Assembly: GCA_002946415.1 (NCBI GenBank)
Contig: NJPS01000047.1
Coordinates: 62,001 to 126,000, forward strand
Origin: Rutstroemia sp. NJR-2017a BVV2
Taxonomy: Eukaryota > Ascomycota > Leotiomycetes > Helotiales > Rutstroemiaceae
Direction of reading: 5' to 3'
Length of the DNA stretch: 64,000 bases
In this document: positions 9,006 to 20,805 of the stretch, in pieces
How positions within the stretch are numbered: the stretch's first letter is position 1
Layout of the letters: every line of letters begins with the position of its first letter
The notes under the pieces: generated by a model
What the model saw: only the letters and a program-made list of their open reading frames with translations
What the model was told of the DNA's origin: nothing
Databases searched by the model: none
Position numbers and translations under genes: made by a program

Positions 9006-11047
9006 TCAGTCTGTTCTTATGTTCCACAATTCGTCCGCGAACCGCTCGAATACTTTCTCGCGTCTTTGTACATCCATCTCTCGAGAACCAAGCTCTGTCT
9101 CATGAACACTAACCGCCTCCCCACGTGCTGAGAGCGTGGCTTCGCGGAGCATGAGAGAGCTCTCACGAGTCTCTATGGCGTGCTCACGACCTTCGAGGAC
9201 AGAGATACGAGTCATTAGGTATTGCTCATCTATCTCCAGCCATTCTTGACGATCGTCCAATGTCATTCGCTGTTCGTCCAACGCGATTTCTGTAAGCGTG
9301 CTTTCTCGTTTTCTTGTTCTATAGTTTGCTCCAGTAAGACCACTGCAAGCTCACGCTCTTTTACCTTCTCTTCTCTCGCTGTGAGTGCTGACTCTCTGCC
9401 TTCGAAGACCGGCTTGACAGATTGTTCGAGCATATTAACTGCTTCTTCTCGTTTAGTGAGTGCGGACTCTCGTGTTTTGAAGGCAGCTGAACGTGCAGAG
9501 ACCGCTTGTTCACGTCTATCAAGATCGCCAGATCGACATTCGATTGCCTGGAGAAGAGCATTGGTCATCTGTTCTATTTTCTGGATAAAACCCGTCGTTT
9601 CACTGATTCGGATTCTTTCTTCTCAACAGAGGCTACATAGGCAGAATGATTAGTTTCGATCAATGCGTCCGTAATGGCGAGGCCTCTTACCATAGTCATC
9701 GTTCCTTGGTCGAGTATTACCTTGGGTCTCTTTCTTCTTCAAAGAAGTCAGAGCAATCACGAAATCATTCCCCCGCGCTTGGATGGATGCCAGCTGCTTC
9801 TTATTGGCCTCTTCTTTGCACGCCGCAGCAAAATTTCTTGTCTTAACCAGCTCGAATTTCTTCTGGATCTCGCACTCCAAGGTTTGTGCTGTATTCTCTC
9901 GGTTCTGAAGCTTCTTAGAATAAATCTCGATCGCGGATTCGAGATCGTCCACAACGGCAAGTCGAGTGGTGAGTTCAACATCCTTGATCTGGACAAACTT
10001 TTGCTGCTGCTGTAGTTCCAACGTTTGCTCCGCCAGTTTCGCGTCAGTTATTGCGACTTTAGACTCGCGGTCATCAATTGTAGCCTGCTGTACTGCTAGG
10101 TGTTTCTTCAGAGCCTCGCATTCACTCATATGCTCTTTCAGATGTGGGATGTTTAGGTCCGTTGAAGCATCGTTTATTTCTGATGCAGGAACTGGTGTAT
10201 ACGGTGATGTATGGCTTTCACTTCCGGGGATAGTGAATTCTGAGGGTATGTTTTTGGCCCTTGTGTCCTGATTAGCAATAGTTCAGAGGATAATGAAATT
10301 CAGAGCCATCGCTCTCGGCAAAAACAAGGCCTGTGAGACTGAAAAGCAGATTTGTCTTTGTAATTCGGTATTCACGAAGTCTCTGAGATGGAAGGAGAGT
10401 ACTCACCAGTTAGTACAGGAATTCGAGTCCAGCCTAGATCTTACGTGAGTTCCATCACAACTCCCGTCGACTTCCGATGCGACATGCAAGAAGATGTCGC
10501 CGACATCTACTTGGATTAGAGGAGGAGCTTGAAGATAGAACCAGACCAACTTCCTTGGGCTACAGCTGATCTCGGAGGCCATTGCGAGATGACCGGTCCT
10601 AATCCAGATGAGGCATTTCATGCCCAAGCTGGATGCACCGGAAGAACTCGGTGCGAAGATTTCAATCTTTCTACAGTTGATTGGTCCTAGTTTGCCTGTT
10701 GGCTCGTTGAAGCTAATTGTATCGTATACCCTTATTCCACCGCCAGCAGACTCGGTTTTCCAGAAATGAATGATGTTGATCGATCCGTCCTTATTGGCCT
10801 CCACATTTTCCAAGGAGTCGAAAGTGATAGAACCGAAGGTATCCTTTTCTTCGAATATCAACTGTGGTAGTGGCGTAGGTAAAACGAGCAATGTGTGGCT
10901 GCTCAGAAGCAGGTGAATCTTCTCTTGAAAAGAAGAGTCGGAAGTCGCAGCTAGTAATTGATCAATGGCTTTTCTTATGCAATCTCCGTGAAGAGTACTG
11001 GGCTTTCCCAAAGGAGCTATGCGCGGCAGATTTCTACTATCCGCCAT
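9006..11047 (-). CDS. Unrecognised protein with long C-terminal coiled coil, four exons
   Basis: Proposed exons are 11047-10407, 10259-9691, 9618-9355 and 9289-9006. All phases close and give 585 residues. Residues 1-214 form a globular-looking domain with no family I recognise. After a Ser/Pro linker, the remaining 350 residues or so are almost continuous heptad-like Glu/Arg/Lys/Leu sequence with a recurring RESALTxREExV unit (for example RESALTKREEAV, RESALTAREEKV, RESSLMLREATL), so a rod or oligomerisation domain is likely. Donors GTGAGT, GTAAGA and GTGAGC are good. Two acceptors (AAG at 10262-10260 and AAG at 9621-9619) are weak, so those borders are uncertain. If the last two introns were not real the coding frame would break twice, and the gene would have to be a pseudogene. 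No function is proposed. Confidence 0.55.
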
Positions 11048-11511
11048 ATCTGCCGATAATAAGGGTTTGTAGGAGAGATGGTTTGTACGAGTGATGGTTT
11101 GTACGAGAGGTGAATGTGAATCTATCCGAGAAGTGTGTTGATATTGGCTGGAATTGCCCGAATGGGAAGAAGAAGAAACTCGCAGAGAACTAGTACATGA
11201 GAGAAGTCGGAAACGAGTTTACTGAAGAAATTAAATTCGCTGTGTGAAGTGAATGTTGTTCAGCCGAAGTAAAATTCCGAAACGGAAACTTTCAAAGCTG
11301 AAGTAGGCCTTTGAAGGCAAGAAAGCATTCACCTTCGTCTCAACTTGGTCAGTATACAACAATGCGATTACATCCATTATAAATATGGTATCGTGTAGGG
11401 AAATTTACAGCTTCTCTTTTTACATTCGTGTTCTCGTCTTTATCAATTCAGCCGTAAGCAATTCTCACCTTGAGCAGACTTCAACCATACCAACTATCAT
11501 TTCATACCACC
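11048..11511. promoter_or_regulatory. Divergent promoter between two unrecognised genes
   Basis: 464 bp between divergent ATGs. ATTATAAATA at about 11377-11386 is a plausible TATA box for the plus-strand gene, about 130 bp before its ATG. A near-duplicated GTTTGTACGAG(T/A)G (11082-11094 and 11097-11109) lies near the minus-strand gene's start. Confidence 0.45.
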
Positions 11512-12832
11512 ATGCCGCACCAAGAAGCCATGGAAGTTCCTGAAAGTATGCGAGAGGCAGTTTATCTCAAATTGAAGATGGAGCGGGGTGATCGGGACTG
11601 TCTGAACGACGCCCTGAATGGAATTTTGAAGTGCTCGGCCAAAAACATAGATTTTCCAGGCTTAACTAAAGAACAACGCGCCGCTTTCGACCGTGCCATC
11701 GTCTTCGGTACTGATAGAGAAATATCAGAAGCACTCGACATACTCGCCAGGGAGATGAGCATGGTATACACTGCAAAAATATTTCATGTTATTGATGCGC
11801 TCCGTATTGCAGCTGAATCTCAGATGGGACCAGAGTCTATTGTTGTCCAAGAACAGACCCGTGGACTATCGTCCCGTGTCTGCAGACGACTTCTATCGCT
11901 CTCGGAGAGCGCTAATGCCAATGGCAGCCCCGGAAGAGTTATGAACAACTATCTTGAGATAATTCAGAACATCATGGTTACCGGTGAACAAGATCTGAGT
12001 GGAGACCAGCGACAACTTTATGTACACATGAAGGGTATCTTACACGACTCGGTAAAACAGTCTCTTTATGGTTTCGGAGCCCAATCTGCGAGTTCGTTAC
12101 CAGATGCACAAGGTATATTGAATGATCCAACTCGCGGACTGTCAAAGGACGTCTGGGGAATAGTTATGTTTTAACAAAGGCTGACAATATACCGCAGAAA
12201 ATCATGGACCACTGCGTGTTGGGCCCAAGCATTGCGGCGCCAGTGATGCATTCGAAGAGAGATCAACGCTGAAGATCATGACAGGAAATGACATTACAAC
12301 AGGGGCAGAAGGAGAATTAAGCGACGGGGTTTTTGCATTCAAGTCCGAAGTGCCCAGTGGAATTCCAGAGAGATTCCACCGTGGTGGGAAACGAATTAGG
12401 CGGACCAATGGTATGGAGGGCAGAGCAACGAACACCATGTCAACTCAATTCAATACGGGAGACAGCCAGCTACTTAAGAACACTGTGCCACACCACCAGA
12501 GGAGCTGGGTGTACGGGCAGTGCAGTGATGGAGTCAGCACAGAGTGTGCCCTCAAAAGATTCACTGCCCCAGAGGCTCCTGTAGAGGATATGGTTACGAG
12601 CTCCACCCAAGCTTATGACGAAAACAATATCGACAGCAAGCAGCGAGCGCAGAACATCGACATGAACTCACCGACAATGCAGCACGCTGTCAGACACCTC
12701 AATAACGAACAGGCCGACGCCTTGCGCCTCCGGATGTTGTCGCAGACATCTGGTCTTACAGACTGTCCAGGAGGGATTTCACGAGGAGACAAAAAGTCCG
12801 CCGAGGATGATGAGTGGTGTATGGTCTACTGA
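11512..12832 (+). CDS. Unrecognised 411-residue protein, two exons
   Basis: I join 11512-12112 to 12198-12832. The donor AAG/GTATAT and acceptor CGCAG have a GCTGAC branch-like site 11-16 nt before the acceptor, and the phase-1 junction fuses two open frames that otherwise look like separate ORFs. The N-terminal part (about 200 residues) is helical-looking and mildly acidic, with no transmembrane segment or signal peptide. The C-terminal half is polar and low in hydrophobic residues (TGNDITTGAEGELSDG, then a Gln/Asn/Asp-rich stretch) and probably disordered. I do not recognise a domain. It shares its upstream region with the coiled-coil gene, which is transcribed the other way; a shared role is possible but unsupported. 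If the intron is wrong, the first ORF ends at 12174 and the second has no obvious own start before 12278. Confidence 0.55.
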
Positions 12833-13562
12833 AGCAGCAGTGGACATGATATTTGTTATTTTATGAGGAATTTCTCAAGCACATTGACTATGAAAGCCAA
12901 TTATTGTATAATTAAATTAGTATTTCGCGTTGACAGTGCCTATATCTCAACCTTTTCGGTGATGCTCGCCCACTGAATTTTTGAATGGTCGTTGTCGATT
13001 CCAATTTATGCATTCATCGGTTGGGACATCCAAAGTAGTACTACAGCGTAGCATCTCCACATGGAGGCATGACTAAATGAGGGCTCACTTGTATGGTACC
13101 ACAATCAGACTTCTAGTACAGGAGAGATGGGCCCGAATGATTCATTTCTGCTATGTCGAGGAACGTGAACTACCCAAATCAGCCACATCAAGTGAGTGCC
13201 ATTATGATCTTGGCTCCATACCACGGTTTGAAAACGATACTAACACGATCCAACCCCTTATAAAATATGTAGCAGTATCTCAGGACTTCAAGAATATGCG
13301 CCAAGCTTCTCCGTTGCCCTGCCCATAGTAAATCAATAGAATGAAACTTCATATTATCAAGATGACTTTCGACTTCCAATGCAAATTGCAAGATTCGTTA
13401 CGGTTGTTGAGTTTGCGGCGATGAGATTACGTAGCGGCCAATGTAACCCTGGCTCGCCCCGGCTCTAAACAAAGTTCCGGCTTGGCAAACCCTCCAACCT
13501 CAAGATTTCTGGGTGCAGCACCATCCTTTCCTTTTGACTAACCACCACAATTATTTTTCACT
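12833..13562. other. Intergenic, 730 bp
   Basis: Contains the 3' flank of the unrecognised gene and the promoter of the RED gene. An AT-rich stretch lies at 12895-12925. No coding segment or named element is seen. Confidence 0.4.
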
Positions 13563-15213
13563 ATGAACAATTCGCAGTTCCGAAAGCTAGTACTCGATAC
13601 GCCGGCGAGGAAGCCTGGCTCTGAGCAAAGCAATTCGACCAGTGGCGCGACTTCCAGACGAGATGGCGCAACTCCTCTGGCGCTGGGCTCTAGAATGCGA
13701 AGCTCAATACCAATGACTCCGTAAGTACCATCCATGGATCTCAACAATACTTCGTATTGACATCTAATCAAAGAATATTAGGCGCTCAGTGGGTGGTGTA
13801 GATTTTGCTCGTCAGCTTGCCGAACAACGATCTTCAAGTAACAATGCTCAGCCCAAGAAATTTCGCTCGACAGCTGCGCCGAAAGGTTCCAAGCTCGCCG
13901 AGGGTTATATCGATCGTACGAAGCAGCGCGTTGACGAGGGTGAAGACGAAAAGGCGGCTAGGATCAAATCTTTGGAAGAGATGATGAAGTTACAGCAGAT
14001 CGATGAAGCTACGTTTATCAAACTACGTGACAAAATACTGGGTGGAGAGGTTGAAAGCACGCATTTGGTCAAAGGCCTTGATTACAAATTATTAGAACGG
14101 GTCAGACGGGGTGAAGATGTTCTAGGAGGAAAGAAGGAAGATGTGGAGCAGCCTGAAGCAGAGGAAGATTTGGACGAGGAATTTGACAAGTTAGAAGAAA
14201 AAGACGTGGTTGCTATCGAAAAGGAAAAGACCGCCAAAAAGGGTCAGATGGCACCGCCGAGCTTAGTCCCCGGCAAGAAGAGGAACAGGGACCAGATATT
14301 AGCGGAAATGAAGGCTGCAAGAGAAGCAGCGAAGCAGGCAGCACAGCCGTCTCTTGGATCCAAGTTCAAAAAGGTGGGGACACCCAGGTCTACAACGAGA
14401 ATCGAACGGGATGGGAAAGGGCGGGAAGTGCTTATTGTGGTCGATGAGAATGGGAATGAGAAGCGGAAGGTTAGGAAAGTGCAAGCGGAATCCGAGCATG
14501 AGAAGGGTCATGGGCTGTTAATGCCAGACAAAGATGCGAAACCACTTGGAATGGAGGTTCCAGAGATTCCCAAAGAGCCTGAACTAGAAGATGAAGATAT
14601 TAACATATTTGATGATGCCGGTGACGACTACGACCCGTTAGCTGGCCTAGAGGAGGAGGATTCTGACTCGGATAAGGAGGACGGGGAAGTCGCGGATAGC
14701 ACCAGTGGAAAGAAGCCGAAGCCCGAAGAGCCAGCGGAGGAGACAGCTACGACTGGAAGTATGGCGCCTCCTCCGCGACCTAGCAAACCTCGAAATTATT
14801 TCGGCGACTCAGAATCTGCGCCAGCAGAAGAAGATAATAAGCCCAAGGCATTTTCTGACCCTACCATTCTTGCGGCACTCAAGAAAGCCTCGACCCTTAA
14901 TCCCATATCCAAAGCGCCTGAATCAGCTGAAGAAGCTGCTAAGGAAGCACGACGCAAGAAGATGTTACAGCAAGATGATCGTGATATGCAAGATATGGAC
15001 ATGGGCTTCGGAAGCAGTAGATTTGAGGATGAAGCCGACTTCGATGATACGAAGGTAAAGCTATCAGAGTGGGGCAGAGATGCAGATGATGAGGACGGCA
15101 AGGGAGATGGCAAATCGAAAAGAAAGAGGGGGCCAAAGAAGAGGAAGGGGGATGTGAACAGTGCTGCAGATGTGCTGAAGGTCATGGAGAGCAGAAAAGC
15201 TGCTGGGTCCTGA
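13563..15213 (+). CDS. RED/IK-like spliceosomal protein
   Basis: Exons 13563-13720 and 13782-15213 (donor GTAAGT, acceptor TTAG) give 529 residues. The core THLVKGLDYKLLERVRRGED (about 148-167) is the hallmark of the RED N-terminal region. Upstream are GGVDFARQLAEQR and YIDRTKQRVDEGEDEKA, where metazoan RED has its Y.DRA.ERR segment. Downstream come Lys/Glu-rich stretches, an acidic block (EDEDINIFDDAGDDYDPL) and a C-terminal FGSSRFEDEADFDDTKVKLS before a basic KRKRGPKKRKG nuclear-localisation-like tail. Family knowledge: RED pairs with SMU1 in the spliceosomal B complex and promotes the step before activation, mainly affecting short introns. The long RE/RD repeats that name metazoan RED are missing, as expected in fungi. 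Identification is good; a role in this organism is inferred. Confidence 0.82.
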
Positions 15214-15500
15214 ATCGATTAAGTCCTATTCTAGACGTAAACTAGTAAATACAGTATGCTATTTCAATGACACCAGATACCAGCTATAGATGTATTGTCT
15301 CCTGGATGATGCACAGGGAGTTAGGCGAGATGGGTAGGCGTGGTAGGCAATTTCCAATGAAGAGTTGTGCACGTGAGAGCGCGACCGTGAATTAACGCCC
15401 AGACGCGTTTGCTCTATCTCATCCTTGACTCCGACTTCTAAGTATACCGAAAGCCGGCACACTCCACCTAACCCAACACAATCGAAAGGTTCGCACCACC

Positions 15501-17059
15501 ATGCCTACTAAAGTGAGCCGCAAGGTTGATATCGAAGTCGCAGACGTTCAGGTCGCTGAAATCACGAACACTACCTCGAAGAAAGGCCGCAGAGCAACCA
15601 AGGTTGAACATATCGAGGCCGAAGTCGTCGCAAAAGTCGGACGCTCAACGCCAAAGCGATCAGCAACACAGAAAGTAAAATATGAGGATGCATCTGATGA
15701 CGAGATAATTGCGTCATCGAAATCTGCTGTCAAGGTAAAGCAAACAAATTCCAATAAGAAAGGCGCCGCGACTGGAAATAAGAAAGCTTCCGCGAAACGC
15801 AAGCTGAAAGAGGAGGACGAGGACGAGGACGAAGAAGAAGAGGAATTGGAAAAGATTACCGTCGAGAAAAAGGTCGTGAAGAAAAGAAAGACAAAGGAAG
15901 AAAAGGAAGCGGAGAGTATGCCTTTGGCCGAGCGTACTCTGGTGACGACGTTGAAGAAGGCTATGCACATTGGAGCTCATGTGAGCGGTGCTGGCGGTAT
16001 GTCGTTGATGCTTGAGTCTCTGATCTCTTCTGATTCTCTTCTCTAGGTGTGCATAACGCAATAAACAACTCACTCCGAGTCGGAGGAAATTCCTTCGCAC
16101 TTTTCCTGAAGTCACAACGGAAATGGACCAATCCGCCACTTGCCCCGGAAGCTCGCGATCAATTCAAGGCTTTCTGTCTGGAGCACAAGTACGATGCGGC
16201 GCGACATATCGTTCCTCATTGTTCATACCTTGTCAATCTTGCACAAGCTGATGACGAAAAGGCGAAACAAGCATATGATTGTTTCCTGGATGACTTACAG
16301 AGGTGTGAGCAGCTAGGTATCAAGCTATACAACTTCCATCCGGGAAGTACGGGAGGAAATCCTCGACCGGAAGCAATTGGTAGGATTGCAGCCCAGCTGA
16401 ACAAAGCACACAAAGCAACAAAAACTGTCATTACGTTGCTGGAAAATATGGCCGGCGCTGGGAACGTAATCGGTTCCACATGGGAAGATCTCCGCGATAT
16501 TATTGCTCTCATTGACGACAAATCCCGAGTCGGTGTTTGCCTCGACACATGTCACACCTTCGCTGCAGGCTATGATCTGCGGTCACCCGAAGCTTTCAAG
16601 CAAACAATAGATGACTTCTCGAACATTGTTGGCCTATCATATTTGAAGGCTCTACATATCAATGACAGCAAAACTCCTTTGGGATCTAATCGTGATCTAC
16701 ATGCCAATATTGGCACCGGATTCCTTGGCTTACGGGCATTCCACAATGTTGTCAATTTCGAACCCTTCCAACACCTGCCCATGGTGCTCGAAACTCCTGC
16801 GGGTATTGATGATGCCACGGAAATCAAGATGCTAGAAGGTCTTATTGATGCTGACATGGAAACTGAGGAGTTCAAGAAAGAAGAACAGCGGTTGCAAGAT
16901 ATGGGCGCTGAAGAGAGAAACAAACATCAAGGTCAAGTCGATAAGAAGAAGCAAAAGACTCTTGATGCCATGTTCAAGAAAGCATCCCCAAAAAAGAGGA
17001 AAGCTAAGAAAGGCAGCGATGACGAGGAGGATTCTGATGATGGAGGTTGTTCGCATTGA
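15501..17059 (+). CDS. APN1: AP endonuclease Apn1 (endonuclease IV family)
   Basis: Exons 15501-15996 and 16047-17059 (GTATGT...CTCTAG) encode 502 residues. The first 155 are a basic/acidic low-complexity extension with several KKRK-type clusters, likely nuclear targeting. The TIM-barrel follows from MHIGAHVSGAGGVHNAI. Metal-ligand motifs of endonuclease IV are all present: HPGST, LLENMAGAGN, VCLDTCHTFAAGYD, ALHINDSKTPLGSN with RDLHANIGTG, and MVLETPA. After the barrel a Lys-rich tail (KKASPKKRKAKKGSDDEED) resembles the nuclear signal of yeast Apn1. Known activity: Zn-dependent incision 5' of abasic sites and removal of 3' blocking groups in base excision repair. The N-terminal extension is much longer than in yeast Apn1 (367 residues in total) but common in filamentous fungi. 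Gene and boundaries are secure. Confidence 0.95.
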
Positions 17060-17693
17060 GATGCTACGTGCGGCGCCAGTCATCACGCAGTTGTACAGTA
17101 TTGCTTTTTCTTGATTATGCCGATAGCCATCATCGGCAAGTTGTATAATATGAAGGCGTCATTCGAATGGCGTGTTTCCGTAAGGGTACGGAAAATGATT
17201 TACAGATTTGGATTCTATTATGAGCATACCAGCATCGCCTGATCATTTTATGTGCGTTATTGCGACTTCCAAGCAAGTCAAATCATTCGACCAGAATACT
17301 TGGTGAATGGAGCTTGTTTATAATGCATTCGGGTTCATTCCCGAACGCTTTCTTATCGCATCTGTTCCTACTGCCGACGGCCAGTGTCGTTAGGTCAGAC
17401 GAAATGAGCAAACTTGCTCGGAGCCTTGTGTCTCTAACTATGATTGTTTCTTGGTTGCTTCTCGTTTTCTGCGGCCACCCTTGAATACTGAAGCTACGCA
17501 AATGGAAAGAAAGCCTTGACCGTCAACGGACTCATTTTGTACAATATCGAAAGATTGATCGGGCGAGTTCTATGCACCCACTGGCTGGGCAGTGAAGTGG
17601 GAACGAATATCGTGCAACAATGCACATGGCCTTCCTATAAATGATTCTACAACCTACTCGCTTTCGAACCTTGCACCATCTAGCTGATACTCG
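17060..17693. other. Intergenic, 630 bp
   Basis: APN1 3' flank and promoter of the His/Pro-rich gene. CCTATAAATG at 17634-17643 is a good TATA candidate 50-60 bp before the next ATG, which would imply a very short leader. No other feature. Confidence 0.4.
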
Positions 17694-19369
17694 ATGCTTG
17701 ACTTTTGTTTCGACGTCCTTTGCCCCAGTACTCATCCTCGGAAAAAGCGCAGAAGGAACAGATATCCTACTCCCTTCGCCCTTAACAACCTACCACCACA
17801 ATTTCCTTTTCCATTGCATACTCTCCCTCTTACTCACTTCAGACCGCCTGAGCCGCAATACCTACTGCCGCGTATCCTCGATCCCCCCAGATATCCTTCG
17901 CCCCCTATCGATATTGCCGAGCCTCTTCCAATACATCTACCGAACTTGCCTTACCCATTACAGGAAGACATATATCCTTCATACTCACCTCTCGTGCATG
18001 AAGTATACTATCCTCGTCAACCAGATCCGCCGCCTCAGCGTGAGATCCATTTCCATCCGCGGCCTCACTCGCCAGAATTCTCCGTCCATATCCCAGATCC
18101 TCCCGAGCCCCCTCAAGACGTCCATATCCACTTCCCAGACCCCTCTGATCCTCCATCTCACGTCCACGTCCATATTCCAGATCCACCGGATACTTCACCA
18201 CTCCTCCTAGTCCTCCATTCCCATTTCCCCAACGCCCGCAAATCTGCCCCTATACAAACAATGCCTTACCACAATCACAATCACCCAATGCCACCATACT
18301 TCTATGCTAATTTTCCACCTCATCATCCCACTCATAATCGACACAACCATCCAGTCATCGATCAAGGCCCCGACCCCAGCCCCCGAAATAATCAAAATCC
18401 CGACCCTGATACCGACACAACAAACATTCCCCTAGACCGCAACATCCAAAATCTCATCCGCAACCTGCTCTCCCGCTATCTCAATATCAATCTTCCCTCC
18501 AACGCAACCATCAGCATCGCGACCCTCCTCAACGCGGCCCGTGCCGACAGTCCTACAAGAGACAGCGCCAGGAACCGTAGTAAAGATCGAGCGAGCCGAA
18601 GAGACAGAGCTCTGATAGAGGCTGCAGAACAAGGTGCTGAGGATGCGAGGAGGTTGTTTGCTGAGATTAAGGGGATTAGCGATGGTAATGCTGATGGAAA
18701 TGGGACGGGAGGGAGGACGAGGACTCCCAACGAGGATACCGATACTACAACAGATACTCAGCTGTCGGAGCGTAAGAAGCGACATGTCAGACGGTAAGTG
18801 CTTTCCTTCCGCACTACAGCACATCTTATAATCTCATCTCCCACACTAACATACAAACAGAAACAACCTCACCGCTCAAGTAGCCAACGCTCTAATCTCC
18901 CAGAACTCTTTGTACGCCGAGGTGCACCCGAAAGTGAACCAAGAAGGTGCTTTCCCGCCCGATTTCAACACGCCGAGACTGGTGTATGAGCTTGTTAATA
19001 TGCCTGGTATTTCTCATTCCTAACTTTTCTCTTTCAGCCCCTTTCCTCACCAAATCAACCCGACTAATACTCCGCACCCCCACAGAATCCCAAGTCAACC
19101 GACTCCTCCGCTTCTACGAACTCCCTTTTCAATCGCAAAACTCTCCTCCAGGTTATGCGACAAAGGGAGAGAGGGAGGAGAAGATAGATGTATTGATGGA
19201 GTTTCTGGGTGTGGGGAAAGATCGTCCTCGTGCGGATCGGTTGGGGGGCATCGCTGCTGCTGCTGCTGGAGGTGGGATGGGGATGAACCGTGGGAATGCG
19301 GCTGGATTGCTTGGGAATAGGTTGGCTGGGGGTGGGAATGGGGGTGGGAGGTTGGGGGTCAATATATAG
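17694..19369 (+). CDS. Unrecognised His/Pro-rich protein, three exons
   Basis: Exons 17694-18793, 18861-19006 and 19086-19369 keep phase and give 509 residues. Residues about 25-240 are extremely Pro- and His-rich, including an imperfect repeat around 130-168 of the type VHIPDPPEPPQ / VHIHFPDPSDPPSH / VHVHIPDPPD. Then follow an amphipathic stretch (NIQNLIRNLLSRYLNINLP), a charged helix with RRDRALIEAAEQGAEDARR, and a more conserved-looking C-terminal part (LTAQVANALISQNSLYAEVH, VNRLLRFYELP, EEKIDVLMEFLGV), ending in a Gly/Asn/Ala-rich tail with five consecutive Ala. No signal peptide or membrane segment. I recognise no family. Clustered His could bind metal, but this is only suggested by composition. 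The GCT-triplet tract near 19252 makes the Ala run prone to length change. Confidence 0.6.
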
Positions 19370-19794
19370 GGTGGTGATGATTGAGGGTTGGGAGCGAGGG
19401 ATGTTGAATTTGAATGGTTAGTTGGGGGTGCAAGGGATTGTGTTACTTGTTTTTCTTGCTTTCAGTAATTGCACAACTAGTAGCAAGGCTTCACAGGAGA
19501 GGCCAAAGTCATATAGGTACTTCAGTAATGTCACACACGCATATATCAAACGAAGAAACGTCCCAAATGAAATTTCATTTGTGAAACTATGCTAAAATGA
19601 ACGTTACCACGACGAATAATCTCATCGTTGCAAACTATATCCAACCAATGCAATCCAAATCCAACTCAACATTCTAAAAGACAGCATAAAAACTTAAAAA
19701 TTTCATAAACACCACGCTATGCAAGCAAATCAAAATCTTCGTTAAACTGGGTCCCGCCCATTGACATTCTCTCCCTCCCACATTGACAAACCGC
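19370..19794. terminator. Convergent 3' flanks
   Basis: 425 bp between the convergent His/Pro-rich gene and the cupredoxin gene. AT-rich with AATAAT/AAAATG-type elements that could serve polyadenylation. No coding segment. Confidence 0.35.
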
Positions 19795-20805
19795 TTATGC
19801 GTAAAAAGAGCGACCCTTGAGCGAAGGATACCTATAGTAACCAGTTGGCTTTGCGCTCCCAGACCCAGTGCTAGATGGTGTTGGCGTGAAAATGGAAGCA
19901 ACACCAGTCCCAGTCGCAGTAGCAGTGCCATTTCCGCTGTTCTTCGCCATATCCAAGAACTGGTCGAACTTTCCAGCAGGGTTGATGCCGAGGACCATAC
20001 CGGACTTGCAGTGGTTGGTTTGCGCGCAGAAGAACCAGGTAGGCTTGAGCGTTTTGACCTCGTATGTCGTGGTGATGTTCGTACCGTTGCTGGGATTGAA
20101 TTGGTTGAAGCCGGTGTCGTAGCCGCCGTTGGATTCGCACGGGGTGGCGAAGTTGGATTGGGTGACGGTGTGGTTGCGTGCGAGGAAGGTGAAGACGACG
20201 CTGTCCCCGACTGAAGCATTCAATTGGTTGGGCTCGTAGAGGTTCTTGCCGCGGGCGCCGACGGTTACGTAGTGGGTCTTGGGAGAACCGGTTGGATCGG
20301 TGTTGTGGGTGGTGGTTTGGCTGGTGTAGGGAGGGAAAGTTGTGCTTGTTGTTACAATGCTCGTGGGTGGGATGACGGTTGTGGTAACTGGGCTCTCGGA
20401 CTTGGTAACAGTGACAGTCTGGGTTACGCCATCAACGACCTGGATGTTGATATCGACATAAATGATCTGAATGATGGTGTTGTCTTCGTAGATCTTGCAT
20501 GTGCCTTGCTTGTTGCCGGTTCCTGTTGGGTATACCCAAACCGAAGAACGACTGCCTGGTCCCTCCCCATAAGCGATGGATGTAACCGTGCCGGCTGAGG
20601 TAGTAACGTAAGGAGGTCGTGCAGATTCTACGTGGTTTAGTCCAGTAGAGTAGCCAGCGCCTCCATCATGGGCTGTAACTGTAACAGTCTCGGTAACAGT
20701 TGCGGGAGGAGCACCGCTACAGACAACGGGGATCGTTTCGGTATAAAGTTGTGCGGAGGTAAGAGCGAAGAGACCGCTAAGAGTTGAGATGCTTGAAACC
20801 TTCAT
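19795..20805 (-). CDS. Secreted Ser/Thr-rich cupredoxin-domain protein
   Basis: A single-exon gene of 336 residues. The N-terminal 18 residues (MKVSSISTLSGLFALTSA) are a signal peptide. A Thr/Val-rich region with many TVTVTxS motifs follows, likely heavily O-glycosylated. Residues about 180-300 are a plastocyanin-like cupredoxin: GKNLYEPNQLNASVGDSVVF, FLARNHTVTQSNFATPC, then WFFCAQTNHCKSGMVLGINP. The His of NHTV, Cys and His of FFCAQTNHC, and Met of GMV sit where type I copper ligands are expected, so copper binding is plausible. The Ser/Thr/Gly-rich tail (TATGTGVASIFTPTPSSTGS) ends in an aromatic sequence without a clear GPI site. This family is common in fungal cell walls and secretomes; a precise role is not known. 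The start is clear because the signal peptide begins at the only suitable ATG. Confidence 0.85.
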   Translation of the reverse strand: MKVSSISTLSGLFALTSAQLYTETIPVVCSGAPPATVTETVTVTAHDGGAGYSTGLNHVESARPPYVTTSAGTVTSIAYGEGPGSRSSVWVYPTGTGNKQGTCKIYEDNTIIQIIYVDINIQVVDGVTQTVTVTKSESPVTTTVIPPTSIVTTSTTFPPYTSQTTTHNTDPTGSPKTHYVTVGARGKNLYEPNQLNASVGDSVVFTFLARNHTVTQSNFATPCESNGGYDTGFNQFNPSNGTNITTTYEVKTLKPTWFFCAQTNHCKSGMVLGINPAGKFDQFLDMAKNSGNGTATATGTGVASIFTPTPSSTGSGSAKPTGYYRYPSLKGRSFYA

